Below, piece by piece: positions 21,901 to 32,171 of a stretch of DNA of 64,000 nt (the stretch's first letter is position 1; every line of letters begins with the position of its first letter). Origin of the DNA: Calditrichia bacterium. GTDB lineage: Bacteria; Calditrichota; Calditrichia; Calditrichales; J004. The notes under the pieces were generated by a model. It saw nothing but the letters and a program-made list of their open reading frames with translations. It did not search any database and had not been told where the DNA came from. A program made the translations under genes and the position numbers. The DNA lies in assembly GCA_020635035.1 (NCBI GenBank), contig JACKAO010000010.1:1-64000 (forward strand). Reading direction: 5' to 3'.

Positions 21901-23160
21901 TTAATCAAGTTTAACTTCGTTTTCATTTACTACAGAGTTTGCCACGAGAAAATCATATACTTTGCGGTCTTTAAGTGAGTGTTTTGCTTCTGCCATAACC
22001 GCTTCGTTTTCTTTATAAATTTTGCGAACTTCTTCATTCTCGATCTTGTTCAAAAAATCTTCAATATCTTTCTCTTCAACCTCGATTTTTTCATCTTTGG
22101 CAATCTGATCTTTAATATAATGCCACTTCAGATTTGCGAGCGCATCCGTGCGATAATATTCGCGCAACTGCTGTTCATTTGCTTTTGGATCACGGCGTTT
22201 AACGTCTTTCACGACATTATTTAAATAGTTTTCGACAAGGGCATCCGGGACATCAAATGGATTTTCTTCAATAAGCTTTTGTGAAAGATCCTGAGAAAAA
22301 CGATTTTCCGCTTCATTTTCATAATCTTGTTTTATACCCTTGGTTACAAAATCTTTAAATTCTGCAACTGTTTTTATGTTCGGGTTTATTTTTTGTACAA
22401 ACTCGTCATTTAAATCGGGCAATTCTTCTTTTTCAATTTTTTTAACTGTTATTTCGTAATACTCTTTTTTGCCTGCCATTTCTTTCTGGGCATAATCTTT
22501 GGGATACTCTTTGGTAATTTTTTGGGCCTTACCTTTTTCTAGTCCAACAATCTGTTTTTCCAGTTCGGGATCAAAACGGCCGTCTCCAATGGTAATAGCA
22601 ATATCCTTGTATTTTTTCCCGACTAATGGAGCACCGGCAGAATCCAGTTCCTGCATATCGATAAGTACAATGTGTCCTTCATTCACTTTACCATCTTCTT
22701 CAACACGGGTGGCGTGTTGTTTAAGCATCCGGTTGATATTTTCTTCAATAAAAGAATCTTCAATTGTGTATTTATCTTTAATAAAATCAAAGCCTTTATA
22801 TTTTTTAAGCTCAACTTCCGGATAGGTGTCAACTTCTATTGTCATAGACAGATCCCCATCATCGGTAAAATCGACTTTTTTAGGATCGGGCATGCCGACA
22901 ACCTGCAGATCATTTTCTGTAACGGCCGTTTCAAGAGCTTTTTGAACAGCAGTTTCCATTGTATAAGCTTCGATATGCTGACCATAGCTTTTTTTAACCA
23001 TACTGAGCGGAGCTTTACCTTTTCTGAAACCGGGAAACTGCACGCTTTTACGTACATTCAATACTTCTTTTTCACGGATTGGCTCAATCTCTGCCTTGGG
23101 CATGATGATATTTAATTCTTTCCGGCAATTGGAAATTTTTTTGATTTCAGTCTTTATCAT
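21901..23160 (-). CDS. tig: Trigger factor
   Basis: Ribosome-associated chaperone with peptidyl-prolyl isomerase activity. From the ATG at 23160 the product is 419 residues and starts MIKTEIKKISNCRKEL. The signature FRKGKAP (ribosome-binding loop, about residues 45-51) is present, then an FKBP-type domain around 150-240 and a long helical C-terminal chaperone domain rich in Lys and Glu. The frame extends to a TTG at 23187, but the GGAGG site lies inside it. First gene of the tig-clpP-clpX-lon series. Confidence 0.94.
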   Translation of the reverse strand: MIKTEIKKISNCRKELNIIMPKAEIEPIREKEVLNVRKSVQFPGFRKGKAPLSMVKKSYGQHIEAYTMETAVQKALETAVTENDLQVVGMPDPKKVDFTDDGDLSMTIEVDTYPEVELKKYKGFDFIKDKYTIEDSFIEENINRMLKQHATRVEEDGKVNEGHIVLIDMQELDSAGAPLVGKKYKDIAITIGDGRFDPELEKQIVGLEKGKAQKITKEYPKDYAQKEMAGKKEYYEITVKKIEKEELPDLNDEFVQKINPNIKTVAEFKDFVTKGIKQDYENEAENRFSQDLSQKLIEENPFDVPDALVENYLNNVVKDVKRRDPKANEQQLREYYRTDALANLKWHYIKDQIAKDEKIEVEEKDIEDFLNKIENEEVRKIYKENEAVMAEAKHSLKDRKVYDFLVANSVVNENEVKLD

Positions 23161-23220
23161 TGCGACTTGTTTCCTCCACAAATTCAAATTAAGTGAGCCT
23201 ATAATTTAGCCCGATGCCCC

Positions 23221-23249
23221 TTGAAAAGCAATAGAAGCTATGCTATGTT
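23221..23249 (+). promoter_or_regulatory. Candidate promoter of the metalloprotease gene
   Basis: TTGAAA (23221-23226), 17-nt spacer, TATGTT (23244-23249), 65 nt before the start at 23314. It lies in the divergent gap with tig. Confidence 0.45.
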
Positions 23250-23313
23250 TGATTATCCTTTTAGCAACCCTGTTTAAAAACCACCTGAATAAACCAACCC
23301 TTCGGGAGAACTG

Positions 23314-25755
23314 ATGAAAAGACTTTTATTATTTACTTCGATTTTGTTTTTAATCCCCATAAATGCGTCCGCAGTTGATTCTATCGCAGACAAAACAAAA
23401 CATATGAACAAATACACAGGATTCTTCAATTTTTACCGGGATAATGAAAACGGAGAATTACTCTTAGAAATTTCAGAGTTTGAAAGGGAATTTTTATTCA
23501 TAAACTCGCTTAGCCAGGGAATGGGGTCAAATGATATAGGTTTTGATCGTGGTAGAATAAATCGTGAACGAATTGTTTATTTTAAACAGATTGCAGACAA
23601 AGTCCTGCTCATACAACCCAACTATGAGTACCGCGCTATCACTAACAATACCGCAGAAAAAAAAGCAATAAAGGAGTCCTTTGCACGCTCTGTTTTATGG
23701 GGTTTTCAGGTAGTTGCTAAATCAGACAATAAAGTATTGGTTGATCTTACTCCTTTTCTTTTAAGTGATGATCAGCAACTTGCCCAAAGCCTGAAAAGTA
23801 TGAACCAGGGTAATTACTCGGTTGATGCAAATCGATCCGCAGTTAATATGGACAGAACAAAGAATTTCCCCCAAAACAGTGAATTTGATGCGTTGCTGAC
23901 CTTAACCGGAAATGATCCGGGAAATTATGTACGCAGTGTTACACCTACAGCTGAATTAATAACAATAAACCAGCATTTTTCATTTGTCCAATTACCTGAT
24001 AATAATTATAAAAAAAGGCTTTTTGATCCGCGTTGCGGCTTTTATGGCATCAGTTATATGGACTATGCGACTCCCATTGACCAGCCATTATTAAAGCAGT
24101 TTATTGTAAGGCATCGTTTAGAAAAGCTTTACCCCGAAAAAGATATCAGTCCGGCAAAAGCACCAATCGTTTATTATGTTGACAATGGTACTCCGGAACC
24201 GGTTCGTTCTGCATTGATCGAAGGAGCATCATGGTGGAATCAGGCTTTTGAAGCAATTGGTTTTGAAAATGCTTTCCAGGTAAAAGTTTTGCCTGATGAT
24301 GCTGACCCGATGGACGTGCGTTACAATGTAATTCAGTGGGTGCACCGCTCAACACGCGGCTGGTCATATGGAAATTCAGTAATTGATCCGAGAACAGGTG
24401 AAATTATCAAAGGTCATGTGTCCCTTGGCTCGCTCAGGGTACGCCAGGATTTTTTAATTGCCACAGGTCTTCTTGCCCCCTACAAGGATGGCACAACAAT
24501 TCCGCCCGAGATGGAAAAAATGGCTTTAGCCCGCTTAAGACAGCTCTCGGCTCATGAAGTTGGACACACACTTGGACTGATGCATAATTTTGCTGCCAGC
24601 TACAATAATCGTGCATCGGTGATGGATTATCCCCACCCATTGATAAAAATTAATTCTGACAGTACGTTTGATTTATCAGATGCTTACGATACAGAGATTG
24701 GTGTTTGGGACAAAATAGCCATTGCTTATGGCTACACTGATTTTAATGACAGCAATAAAGAGCAAAATGGGTTAAAAGATATCATTAATGATTATGTTAA
24801 AGATGGTTTAAAATATATTAGTGATGCGGATGCACGTCCTCCTGGCGGTGCTCATCCGTATGCACATTTATGGGACAACGGCAATAATCCTGTTGCTGAA
24901 CTGAATCATATTTTAAAAGTACGTCATCTGGCTTTAAAAAACTTCTCTGAAAACGTAATCAGGCATGGTCAACCATACTCAGATATTGAAAGCGTGCTGG
25001 TACCTGTTTATCTGATGCATCGCTATGCAACGGAAGCTGCCGGTAAACTTATAGCAGGTCTTGATTATTCTTATGCTGTACGTGGGGATAATCAGATAAT
25101 AACTGAATTTATTGACCCGGTTTTACAGCGTAGTGCTTTGCACAGCATACTTAAAACTATCTCAGCTCAAAATCTTCAGCTTAACAACAATCTCCTGAAT
25201 TTACTTCCCCCGCACCCACCGGGATTTGATCGCACGCGCGAAAGTTTTCCATCAGAAACAGGTGTCACATTTGACCCGTATGCAGCAGCAAAATCAGCCA
25301 TTCAGATTTCGCTTGATGTGCTAATGAATAGTGAAAGACTGGCACGAGTCTATCAGTATCATTCGCGGAATGCACAAAATCCGTCATTAAACGAACTTTT
25401 GCAGATTATCTTCAGCCATCTTTTTGAGCTGGACCAACAGGATGGTTATCAGCGTGATTTGCAACAATTGGTACAGTCTGTCTACATCAATTACCTGCTC
25501 ACACTGCATAGTGATATCAATACAACATCTTATGTAAAAAGCGAGATTTATAATCAATTCTTATTTCTGAAAGACTGGCTTGAAGGCAACACCGGAAATG
25601 AATCCTGGGAAAAACATTATGCAGCTTTAAACTTTACAATTCAGCAATATTTGAAAAATCCTGAAGCATTTCAAAAACAAACACCTGTCGCAGTGCCACC
25701 CGGCTCACCTATTGGAACCGATTCTTTTTTAAATGCTGATTGCGGTTTAAACTGA
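23314..25755 (+). CDS. Secreted zinc-dependent metalloprotease (DUF5117/DUF4953-like)
   Basis: 813 residues with a Sec signal peptide (about 1-20, ending NASA). The metzincin zinc motif HEVGHTLGLMH is at residues 414-424 (His414, Glu415, His418, His424), within the LSAHEVGHTLGLMHNFAAS context typical of the large bacterial zinc-dependent metalloproteases that carry DUF5117 and DUF4953. The N-terminal part (FLFINSLSQGMGSNDIGFDR) also fits that family. A Met-turn candidate is ASVMDYPHP shortly after. GGGAG ribosome site, 10 nt spacing. Likely exported to periplasm or surface; substrate unknown. Stops 15 nt before the next gene, so the two are probably co-transcribed. Confidence 0.85.
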   Translation: MKRLLLFTSILFLIPINASAVDSIADKTKHMNKYTGFFNFYRDNENGELLLEISEFEREFLFINSLSQGMGSNDIGFDRGRINRERIVYFKQIADKVLLIQPNYEYRAITNNTAEKKAIKESFARSVLWGFQVVAKSDNKVLVDLTPFLLSDDQQLAQSLKSMNQGNYSVDANRSAVNMDRTKNFPQNSEFDALLTLTGNDPGNYVRSVTPTAELITINQHFSFVQLPDNNYKKRLFDPRCGFYGISYMDYATPIDQPLLKQFIVRHRLEKLYPEKDISPAKAPIVYYVDNGTPEPVRSALIEGASWWNQAFEAIGFENAFQVKVLPDDADPMDVRYNVIQWVHRSTRGWSYGNSVIDPRTGEIIKGHVSLGSLRVRQDFLIATGLLAPYKDGTTIPPEMEKMALARLRQLSAHEVGHTLGLMHNFAASYNNRASVMDYPHPLIKINSDSTFDLSDAYDTEIGVWDKIAIAYGYTDFNDSNKEQNGLKDIINDYVKDGLKYISDADARPPGGAHPYAHLWDNGNNPVAELNHILKVRHLALKNFSENVIRHGQPYSDIESVLVPVYLMHRYATEAAGKLIAGLDYSYAVRGDNQIITEFIDPVLQRSALHSILKTISAQNLQLNNNLLNLLPPHPPGFDRTRESFPSETGVTFDPYAAAKSAIQISLDVLMNSERLARVYQYHSRNAQNPSLNELLQIIFSHLFELDQQDGYQRDLQQLVQSVYINYLLTLHSDINTTSYVKSEIYNQFLFLKDWLEGNTGNESWEKHYAALNFTIQQYLKNPEAFQKQTPVAVPPGSPIGTDSFLNADCGLN

Positions 25756-25770
25756 TAAGTGGAGAGTAAA

Positions 25771-28335
25771 ATGAAAACTGTTCTGATAATTTTCAGCCTT
25801 ATCTTTTTCTTAAATACATTTGTCATAGCAGGAGATTATAATCTGGTAACTCGTTTTAGTTACTACACTCGGGAAAATTCTGCCGATTTGCTTTTATCAG
25901 GTGATGATCTTGATAAAATTAAAGACATCTCTTATAAAAAATTTTTCCCCGGAAAAAACATTCAGAAACATAAAGACTGCTGGCTGATTCCCATCGATAT
26001 TCAGAATTTTAAAACCGGAAAACATACCCTGGAAATTGCAATCCGAACCACTGATGGTATGCAGAGCTTACAGACCGAATTAATAAAACTTGCTCCCAAA
26101 TTTAATGAAGTAAAAGTTGACCGTTTAAACGGGGGATTGCTGGTTGACGACCTGCCATTTTTCCCTTTTGGATTTTACACTGGTTCCCCGGTGAATGACG
26201 TTATCCGCGAAGAAGCTTACAATGCGATGAACCTGGTTGGTGTTTATCAAAACAATGAAGATTCGACACTGGCTGAGCGCGTAAAATATATGGACGAGTG
26301 TGCAGCTTACGGCATTAAAGTAAATTATCATCTTAATGGTTTAGTCGGCAGCTCGCACAATAATCCCGGGCAAATTATCTCAAATGATGAAATTGAGCAC
26401 CGCGAAGCCCTTCTGAAAAAGGAAGTGGAGACTTTCAGGGATCACCCTGCCCTGCTTTCCTGGTATATGAATGATGAACCAATCGGGCAGGGACGTAAGC
26501 CGGAACTTTTGCAACGGGCATATGACATTATTAAAGAGAATGACCCGTACCATCCGGTCTCTGTTGTTTTTGTTATCCCGGATAGAGCAGCACCTTTTAC
26601 CGGGGCGCTTGACATTGCCATGACCGATCCATACCCTATTCCGGGAGATGTAAACCATGTGTCATTGCTGATGGATCAGCTACAACAAAATTTTCAGTAT
26701 AAAAAAGCACTATGGCTGGTACCTCAAGCTTTTGGCGGGGGTGAGTTCTGGTCACGCGAACCAAATGCTGCAGAAATACGCATCATGACTTATCTTGGAA
26801 TTATAGACGGGGCCATGGGTATAAAATATTTTATTCGCCGTCGTCCGCATCTTTTTCCGAAATCAAGACTGGCCTGGAATGAAGCAACCAGTATTGCGCA
26901 TGAGCTATCTATGCTGCTCCCCTGGTTATTCTCAGGTGAGAAATCATTCATCAAATCTGAAAATGAAAACATTAAAACAGCTGTCTGGAAAAGACAAAAT
27001 GATGCCTTACTAATTGTTGCAACCCCGGAAAATACTCCAGGAGAATTTTCTATCAATCTTCCTGAAGATTTATCCGGTTATTCCGCTGATGTACTTTTTG
27101 AAAACCGGACAATTCACATCAATAACAATCAACTTAGTGATTACCTGAGCGCATATGGCGTAAATATTTATATAATCAAACAGGCAGATACAGAACCTGC
27201 TGTGAGTCATAACCTGTTCATCAATCAGGGATTTGAAAAATTTTACAGCGCCGGATTACCATTCGGATGCTATGCCGGCCCCAAAGATGCTGATGCGCTC
27301 TATTTTCTTGATTCAAGGACAGCCCATTCCGGGAACAACTCGTTACGTTTCACTTTACCGGATGACAGCAGTAAAATCAGTTTGAATTTTTATAAAATGC
27401 AGGTCCAAAATGATCAGTTGTATCAATGCAGTATTTGGTTAAAAGCTGCTCCAGGAACTGAAAAAACAAATCTGCAGGTTACCCTGAATGAATTAAAAGC
27501 TGCACAAACTTTTGAAGCAACGCAGGATTGGACAAAACACACCTTTTCTTTTAACAGCGGTTCCAAAATTAATGCATTGGGTCTTTCAATCGCTCCATCA
27601 GGGAAAGGCACAATCTATGTTGATGACATTGAAGTAACAGCCGATCCGCTGATTGATGTCACAATAAAGAAAGGACCTGCAGCTAAAATTGCTATAATAA
27701 CCGCGGATACACATGAAAAAATTTATTACACTTTTAACAATGACACTGATATTAACAATTATTCTAAACCGTTTGAAATTCAAGAGTATACAACACTGCA
27801 TGTTCTGTTAAAAAAAGATGAGCAGGAACGAAAAATGCAGTACACGATTCCATTAAGTAAAGCTACGCAGAAAAAGTGTACTTTCCAGACGCTTTATAGT
27901 CCAAAATACAGCGCATCCGGCGAAATGAGTATAACCGACGGCCAATATGGGACGCTTGCTTTCAGAGATAATAAATGGCTGGGCTGGGAAGGAACGGATG
28001 TTGAATTTACAGTTGATCTCGAAAAATCTTTAGAGATATCAAAGGCAAAGATCCATTCGCTGGTAAGCATAAATGATGGTATCCATGCGGCACAGGCGCT
28101 TGATGTGCTTGTTTCGGATGATGGTAAAAATTTTAACGAATTTGGATCCATTGACAATCCCGATAAATTTATCCATGAAAACCCAAACCGCTATCTGGAA
28201 CTCCAGGTAACCGGATCAAAACAAAAGGCGCGTTTTGTTAAATTTAAAATAACAAGCCCGCGGGTTATCCCTGAAGGATTTTTATTCAGCGGAACCAAAG
28301 CATGGATTTTTATTGACGAGATCCTTGTTGATTAA
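25771..28335 (+). CDS. Secreted multi-module glycoside-hydrolase-like protein
   Basis: 854 residues from the ATG at 25771 (the GGAG ribosome site excludes the upstream GTG at 25759). Visible order: signal peptide (1-20), a beta-rich N-terminal module, a TIM-barrel-like region about 110-430 with FPFGFY near its start and SWYMNDEP as the likely acid/base segment, a CBM4/9-like carbohydrate-binding module about 480-616 (NQGFEK to YVDDIEV), a CHB_HEX_C-like module about 627-700 and an F5/8 type C-like module about 710-854. A secreted or surface polysaccharide-active enzyme is likely; no GH family assigned and substrate unknown. The nucleophile residue was not identified, so it could be non-catalytic. 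Confidence 0.65.
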   Translation: MKTVLIIFSLIFFLNTFVIAGDYNLVTRFSYYTRENSADLLLSGDDLDKIKDISYKKFFPGKNIQKHKDCWLIPIDIQNFKTGKHTLEIAIRTTDGMQSLQTELIKLAPKFNEVKVDRLNGGLLVDDLPFFPFGFYTGSPVNDVIREEAYNAMNLVGVYQNNEDSTLAERVKYMDECAAYGIKVNYHLNGLVGSSHNNPGQIISNDEIEHREALLKKEVETFRDHPALLSWYMNDEPIGQGRKPELLQRAYDIIKENDPYHPVSVVFVIPDRAAPFTGALDIAMTDPYPIPGDVNHVSLLMDQLQQNFQYKKALWLVPQAFGGGEFWSREPNAAEIRIMTYLGIIDGAMGIKYFIRRRPHLFPKSRLAWNEATSIAHELSMLLPWLFSGEKSFIKSENENIKTAVWKRQNDALLIVATPENTPGEFSINLPEDLSGYSADVLFENRTIHINNNQLSDYLSAYGVNIYIIKQADTEPAVSHNLFINQGFEKFYSAGLPFGCYAGPKDADALYFLDSRTAHSGNNSLRFTLPDDSSKISLNFYKMQVQNDQLYQCSIWLKAAPGTEKTNLQVTLNELKAAQTFEATQDWTKHTFSFNSGSKINALGLSIAPSGKGTIYVDDIEVTADPLIDVTIKKGPAAKIAIITADTHEKIYYTFNNDTDINNYSKPFEIQEYTTLHVLLKKDEQERKMQYTIPLSKATQKKCTFQTLYSPKYSASGEMSITDGQYGTLAFRDNKWLGWEGTDVEFTVDLEKSLEISKAKIHSLVSINDGIHAAQALDVLVSDDGKNFNEFGSIDNPDKFIHENPNRYLELQVTGSKQKARFVKFKITSPRVIPEGFLFSGTKAWIFIDEILVD

Positions 28336-28403
28336 ACAGTCCACTTTTACAGGCAGCGGTTGTATTTTTTTTGTAGATTAGAGAAAATTTTCCACTAAAA
28401 AAA

Positions 28404-29819
28404 ATGATCTCATTTATTTTAAATAATACTGAAATAACTACAACTGAACCGGCTGGATCGGTTTTGCTGGATTTTATCCGCTCTCAACAATTAACCGGCA
28501 CAAAGGAAGGCTGCCGTGAAGGAGATTGCGGAGCCTGCCTTGTTCTACAAGGAAAAATATCCGGAAATTCTGTTATTTATAAATCGATTAATTCCTGCCT
28601 TGTCCCGCTTGGCAATGTTCATGGCAGTCATATTGTTACGATCGAAGGAATTGATACTGGTGTTCTCAATCCTTTACAGCAAGCTTTCGTTGAAGAAGGC
28701 GCCACACAATGCGGTTACTGCACACCGGGATTCATATTGGCCGAGACGGCGTATCTGCTTAAAAACAATCAGCCTAAAGCAGATCAGGCGATTGCAGCGC
28801 TGGACGGCAATATTTGCAGATGCACAGGTTACATGTCTATAAAACGTGCTGTAACTAAAACATGCACAGTGCTTTCAGAATCTTCCGGAAATGCTAAGAC
28901 ATCATCATCAAATCTGTCCAACCTGATCGAAAAAGGCTTCCTTCCGGAATATTTTGATGACATTCCGGGCCGCCTAAAAAAGATACCGGCTGATACATCT
29001 TACAAAATTGAACACCCCGAATATGTTGTCGCCGGCGGCACTGATCTGTATGTGCAGAAAGAAGCGGATATCTCGGATAAAAACATCCGGTTGATTTTTA
29101 ACAGTATCCATTTAGGAGATATTTACGAAAAAAACGGCTTTATTTATCTTGGTGGAGGGACAACAGTCAGTGATTTTATCGAATCCGATTTGATTAACCG
29201 CCATCTGCCACGCATTAAAGATCAATTAAAACTGCATTCATCTACTCCCATCCGCAACCGCGCAACACTTGCCGGAAATATTGTGAATGCATCTCCGATC
29301 GCAGACATGACGATAATTTTACTGGCACTTGATGCGACATTATTACTCGAAGGCAGAAATGGCCGGCGGCCTGTTTCGTTAAGAAAATTTTACAATGGTT
29401 ATAAAAAATATGATCTCGCGAAAAATGAATTGATCCGTATGGTTTTCTTCCCTGTACCTTCAGCGCATTCTTCATTCAATTTTGAAAAAGTATCAAGAAG
29501 AACTTACCTGGATATTGCCAGTGTTAACACTGCGGCATACCTGGAATACAAAGATGATAAAATACACCGGGCACATATATCGGCCGGTGGCGTGGCGCCT
29601 TTTCCATTGTTTCTTGAAAAAACCAGCGAGCTTCTTACCAGCAGCGTGTTTAATAAAAATGTTATGGCAACAGTTTTAGAATCCGCCCGGAAGGAAATCA
29701 GCCCGATCAGTGATATGCGTGGCAGCGCTGAATATAAAAGTGTACTTTTGGGACAATTACTAACAGCTCATTTTCTGATTTTTTTCCCACAGCTGAATCT
29801 CATGGATCAGGAATTATGA
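28404..29819 (+). CDS. xdhA: Xanthine dehydrogenase-type small subunit (2Fe-2S and FAD)
   Basis: Electron-transfer subunit of a molybdenum hydroxylase. 471 residues in this order: plant-type ferredoxin domain with CREGDCGAC (Cys37, 42, 45) and Cys65, a second 2Fe-2S helical domain with CGYC near 102 and CRC near 136, then a CO-dehydrogenase-type FAD domain with VVAGGTDLYVQ and NRATLAGNIVNASP. This XdhA layout (fused FeS and FAD) is bacterial purine dehydrogenase-like. The ATG has no strong ribosome site. Its stop overlaps the start of the next gene by 4 nt (ATGA). Confidence 0.88.
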   Translation: MISFILNNTEITTTEPAGSVLLDFIRSQQLTGTKEGCREGDCGACLVLQGKISGNSVIYKSINSCLVPLGNVHGSHIVTIEGIDTGVLNPLQQAFVEEGATQCGYCTPGFILAETAYLLKNNQPKADQAIAALDGNICRCTGYMSIKRAVTKTCTVLSESSGNAKTSSSNLSNLIEKGFLPEYFDDIPGRLKKIPADTSYKIEHPEYVVAGGTDLYVQKEADISDKNIRLIFNSIHLGDIYEKNGFIYLGGGTTVSDFIESDLINRHLPRIKDQLKLHSSTPIRNRATLAGNIVNASPIADMTIILLALDATLLLEGRNGRRPVSLRKFYNGYKKYDLAKNELIRMVFFPVPSAHSSFNFEKVSRRTYLDIASVNTAAYLEYKDDKIHRAHISAGGVAPFPLFLEKTSELLTSSVFNKNVMATVLESARKEISPISDMRGSAEYKSVLLGQLLTAHFLIFFPQLNLMDQEL

Positions 29820-32128
29820 AATCTGTAAATACGGACAGCGCCCTTCATGTAAAAGGACAATCGCGATTTATTGATGATCTGCCGCTACCGCAGGGCACGC
29901 TTCATGCCGCAGTATATGGTTCGCCTTATGCCTGTGCGGAAAATATTCATCTTGATCTGCTGTCTGCAATAAAAATGCCCGGGATAGCTGCAATCATAAC
30001 GGCAAAAAATATACCTGGTGAAAACCAGATTGGTAACATTATTGCTGATGAAGTGCTGCTGGCAGGTGATCATGTTGATTATATGGGACAACCCCTGGCG
30101 ATTGTGGTTGCAGAAACCGCTCGTCAAGCACGTGCTGCTGTGGACAGAATCAGAATCAGTGGAGATTTAAAAAAACCTGTCACCGATCCGCGTGAAGCAG
30201 CCCGAACCGGATTACTGATTGCCCCGCCAAGGACATTCAATTTGGGTGATGTGGAAAAATCCTGGGAAAATTGTGCATACATTTTCGAAGGTCGTGCAGA
30301 ATCCGGCGGTCAGGAACATCTGTATCTGGAAATGCAAGGAGCAATCGCAGAACCACGCGAAAATGGGAAAATACACATTACGTCTTCCACGCAAGGCCCG
30401 ACAGCCGTGCAAAGACAAGCTGCCCGTGTTTTAGGCATCCCGATGCATAAGGTGGAAGTGGATGTTCTCAGGCTTGGTGGCGGATTCGGTGGTAAAGAAG
30501 ATCAGGCAACCCCCTGGGCTTGTATGGCGGCAGTCGCCGCCCGATTAACCGGAAAACCGGTAAAATTAATGTTACGGCGTCATGAAGATATGCACATGAC
30601 CGGTAAACGTCATCCCTATAGCTCTGACTATAAAATCGGTTTGGACAAAAATTATAAAATAATCGCCTATGAAGCTGCTTTTTACCAGAATGCCGGTGCA
30701 CATGCGGATCTTTCAACGGCTGTCCTGGAACGGACTCTGTTTCATGCCACAAACAGTTATTTTATTCCAAATGTAAAAGCCACAGCATTCAGCTGCCGGA
30801 CCAATCTTCCACCCAACACAGCATTTCGCGGATTCGGTGGGCCACAAGGAATGTTTGTTATTGAATCTGCGATAACCCATGCTGCCGAAGAATTAGGAAT
30901 AGATGCTTTTGAGATCCAAAAGGCAAATCTGTTAAAAGACAGGGATACTTTTTCATACGGCCAGGAAGTAAAACACGCACAAGCACAGGCCTGTTGGGAT
31001 GATGCAGTTTCACGCTATAATCTGGATGACCGGATATCAAAGATTAACGAATTTAACAGGAAGAACCGGCTTCAGAAAAAAGGACTGGCGCTCATGCCTA
31101 TCTGTTTTGGCATTTCTTTCACTGCTACGTTTATGAACCAGGCCAACGCACTGGTACATGTTTACACGGATGGCAGTGTTGGAATTAGTACCGCAGCCGT
31201 TGAGATGGGCCAGGGTGTAAATATGAAAATCCGCCAGGTTGCTGCTAAAGTTTTTTCGATCAGCCTTGACAAAGTATTTATTGAGTCAACCAACACGACA
31301 CGTTCAGCAAACACTTCACCAACAGCTGCAAGTGCCGCCGCTGATCTGAATGGCCATGCAACCCGTATAGCCTGTGAGAATATCCTTGAGCGGTTGATAA
31401 ATTCGGCAGCAGAAAACCTGACCTTAAACGATGTTTCAAGAATCTCGATTAGGGATGGAGTTGTTTTTAATGAAGATAATCCATCCAGTTTGACCTGGGA
31501 AAACCTGGTCAGCCAAACATATCTGAAGCGCATCAGCCTTTCGGCACACGCCCACTATTCCACCCCGGAAGTTTATTTTGATAAAGAGAAAGAAAAGGGC
31601 GATCCTTTTGCTTATCACACTTACGGCACAGCCATTATTGAAGCATATGTTGATTGCCTGCGCGGAACCTATCGCATAGAATCTGTAAATGCAAGCCACG
31701 ATTTTGGCGAGAGTATAAACAAAACCGTGGATCTTGGACAGGCAGAAGGCGGTATCATTCAGGGCTTAGGCTGGATGATGCTGGAGGAAATAATCTATGA
31801 TGAAAACGGGAAATTGCAGACCGGCAATTTATCAACATACAAAGTACCCGATATCTATTTTGCACCTGAAGAAATGAATGTTCATTTTCTTGAAAATCCA
31901 TATCCTTCAGCTGCCATTTATAATTCCAAAGCTATTGGTGAACCGCCTTTGATGTATGGAATTGGCGGCTACTTTGCCATCCGAAATGCACTTAAAGCTT
32001 TCAAGCCCGATCTCAAAAAAGAATTTATTGCCCCAATGACCAACGAACGCGTTTTGATGCTCCTGCTTTCTTGTGAAGAAAAAACTGAAAAGACAATCAA
32101 GACAGAGATTCCGGCTGCAGCGAAATAG
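29816..32128 (+). CDS. xdhB: Xanthine dehydrogenase-type molybdenum-binding subunit
   Basis: Catalytic subunit carrying molybdopterin cofactor. 770 residues. Motifs: LGGGFGGKE (residues about 219-227), AFRGFGGPQGM, GQAEGGIIQGLGW and the C-terminal KAIGEPPL with the catalytic Glu expected in this family. Ends shortly after LKKEFIAPMTNERVLMLL, which resembles XDH. Translationally coupled to xdhA (ATGA). Purine (hypoxanthine/xanthine) is the likely substrate by family, but aldehyde or other heterocycles are not excluded. No xdhC chaperone gene lies within the window. Confidence 0.87.
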   Translation: MKSVNTDSALHVKGQSRFIDDLPLPQGTLHAAVYGSPYACAENIHLDLLSAIKMPGIAAIITAKNIPGENQIGNIIADEVLLAGDHVDYMGQPLAIVVAETARQARAAVDRIRISGDLKKPVTDPREAARTGLLIAPPRTFNLGDVEKSWENCAYIFEGRAESGGQEHLYLEMQGAIAEPRENGKIHITSSTQGPTAVQRQAARVLGIPMHKVEVDVLRLGGGFGGKEDQATPWACMAAVAARLTGKPVKLMLRRHEDMHMTGKRHPYSSDYKIGLDKNYKIIAYEAAFYQNAGAHADLSTAVLERTLFHATNSYFIPNVKATAFSCRTNLPPNTAFRGFGGPQGMFVIESAITHAAEELGIDAFEIQKANLLKDRDTFSYGQEVKHAQAQACWDDAVSRYNLDDRISKINEFNRKNRLQKKGLALMPICFGISFTATFMNQANALVHVYTDGSVGISTAAVEMGQGVNMKIRQVAAKVFSISLDKVFIESTNTTRSANTSPTAASAAADLNGHATRIACENILERLINSAAENLTLNDVSRISIRDGVVFNEDNPSSLTWENLVSQTYLKRISLSAHAHYSTPEVYFDKEKEKGDPFAYHTYGTAIIEAYVDCLRGTYRIESVNASHDFGESINKTVDLGQAEGGIIQGLGWMMLEEIIYDENGKLQTGNLSTYKVPDIYFAPEEMNVHFLENPYPSAAIYNSKAIGEPPLMYGIGGYFAIRNALKAFKPDLKKEFIAPMTNERVLMLLLSCEEKTEKTIKTEIPAAAK

Positions 32129-32171
32129 CAGGCGGGAATCTCACTTTTTAAAACCGCATAATACTCCCTTT

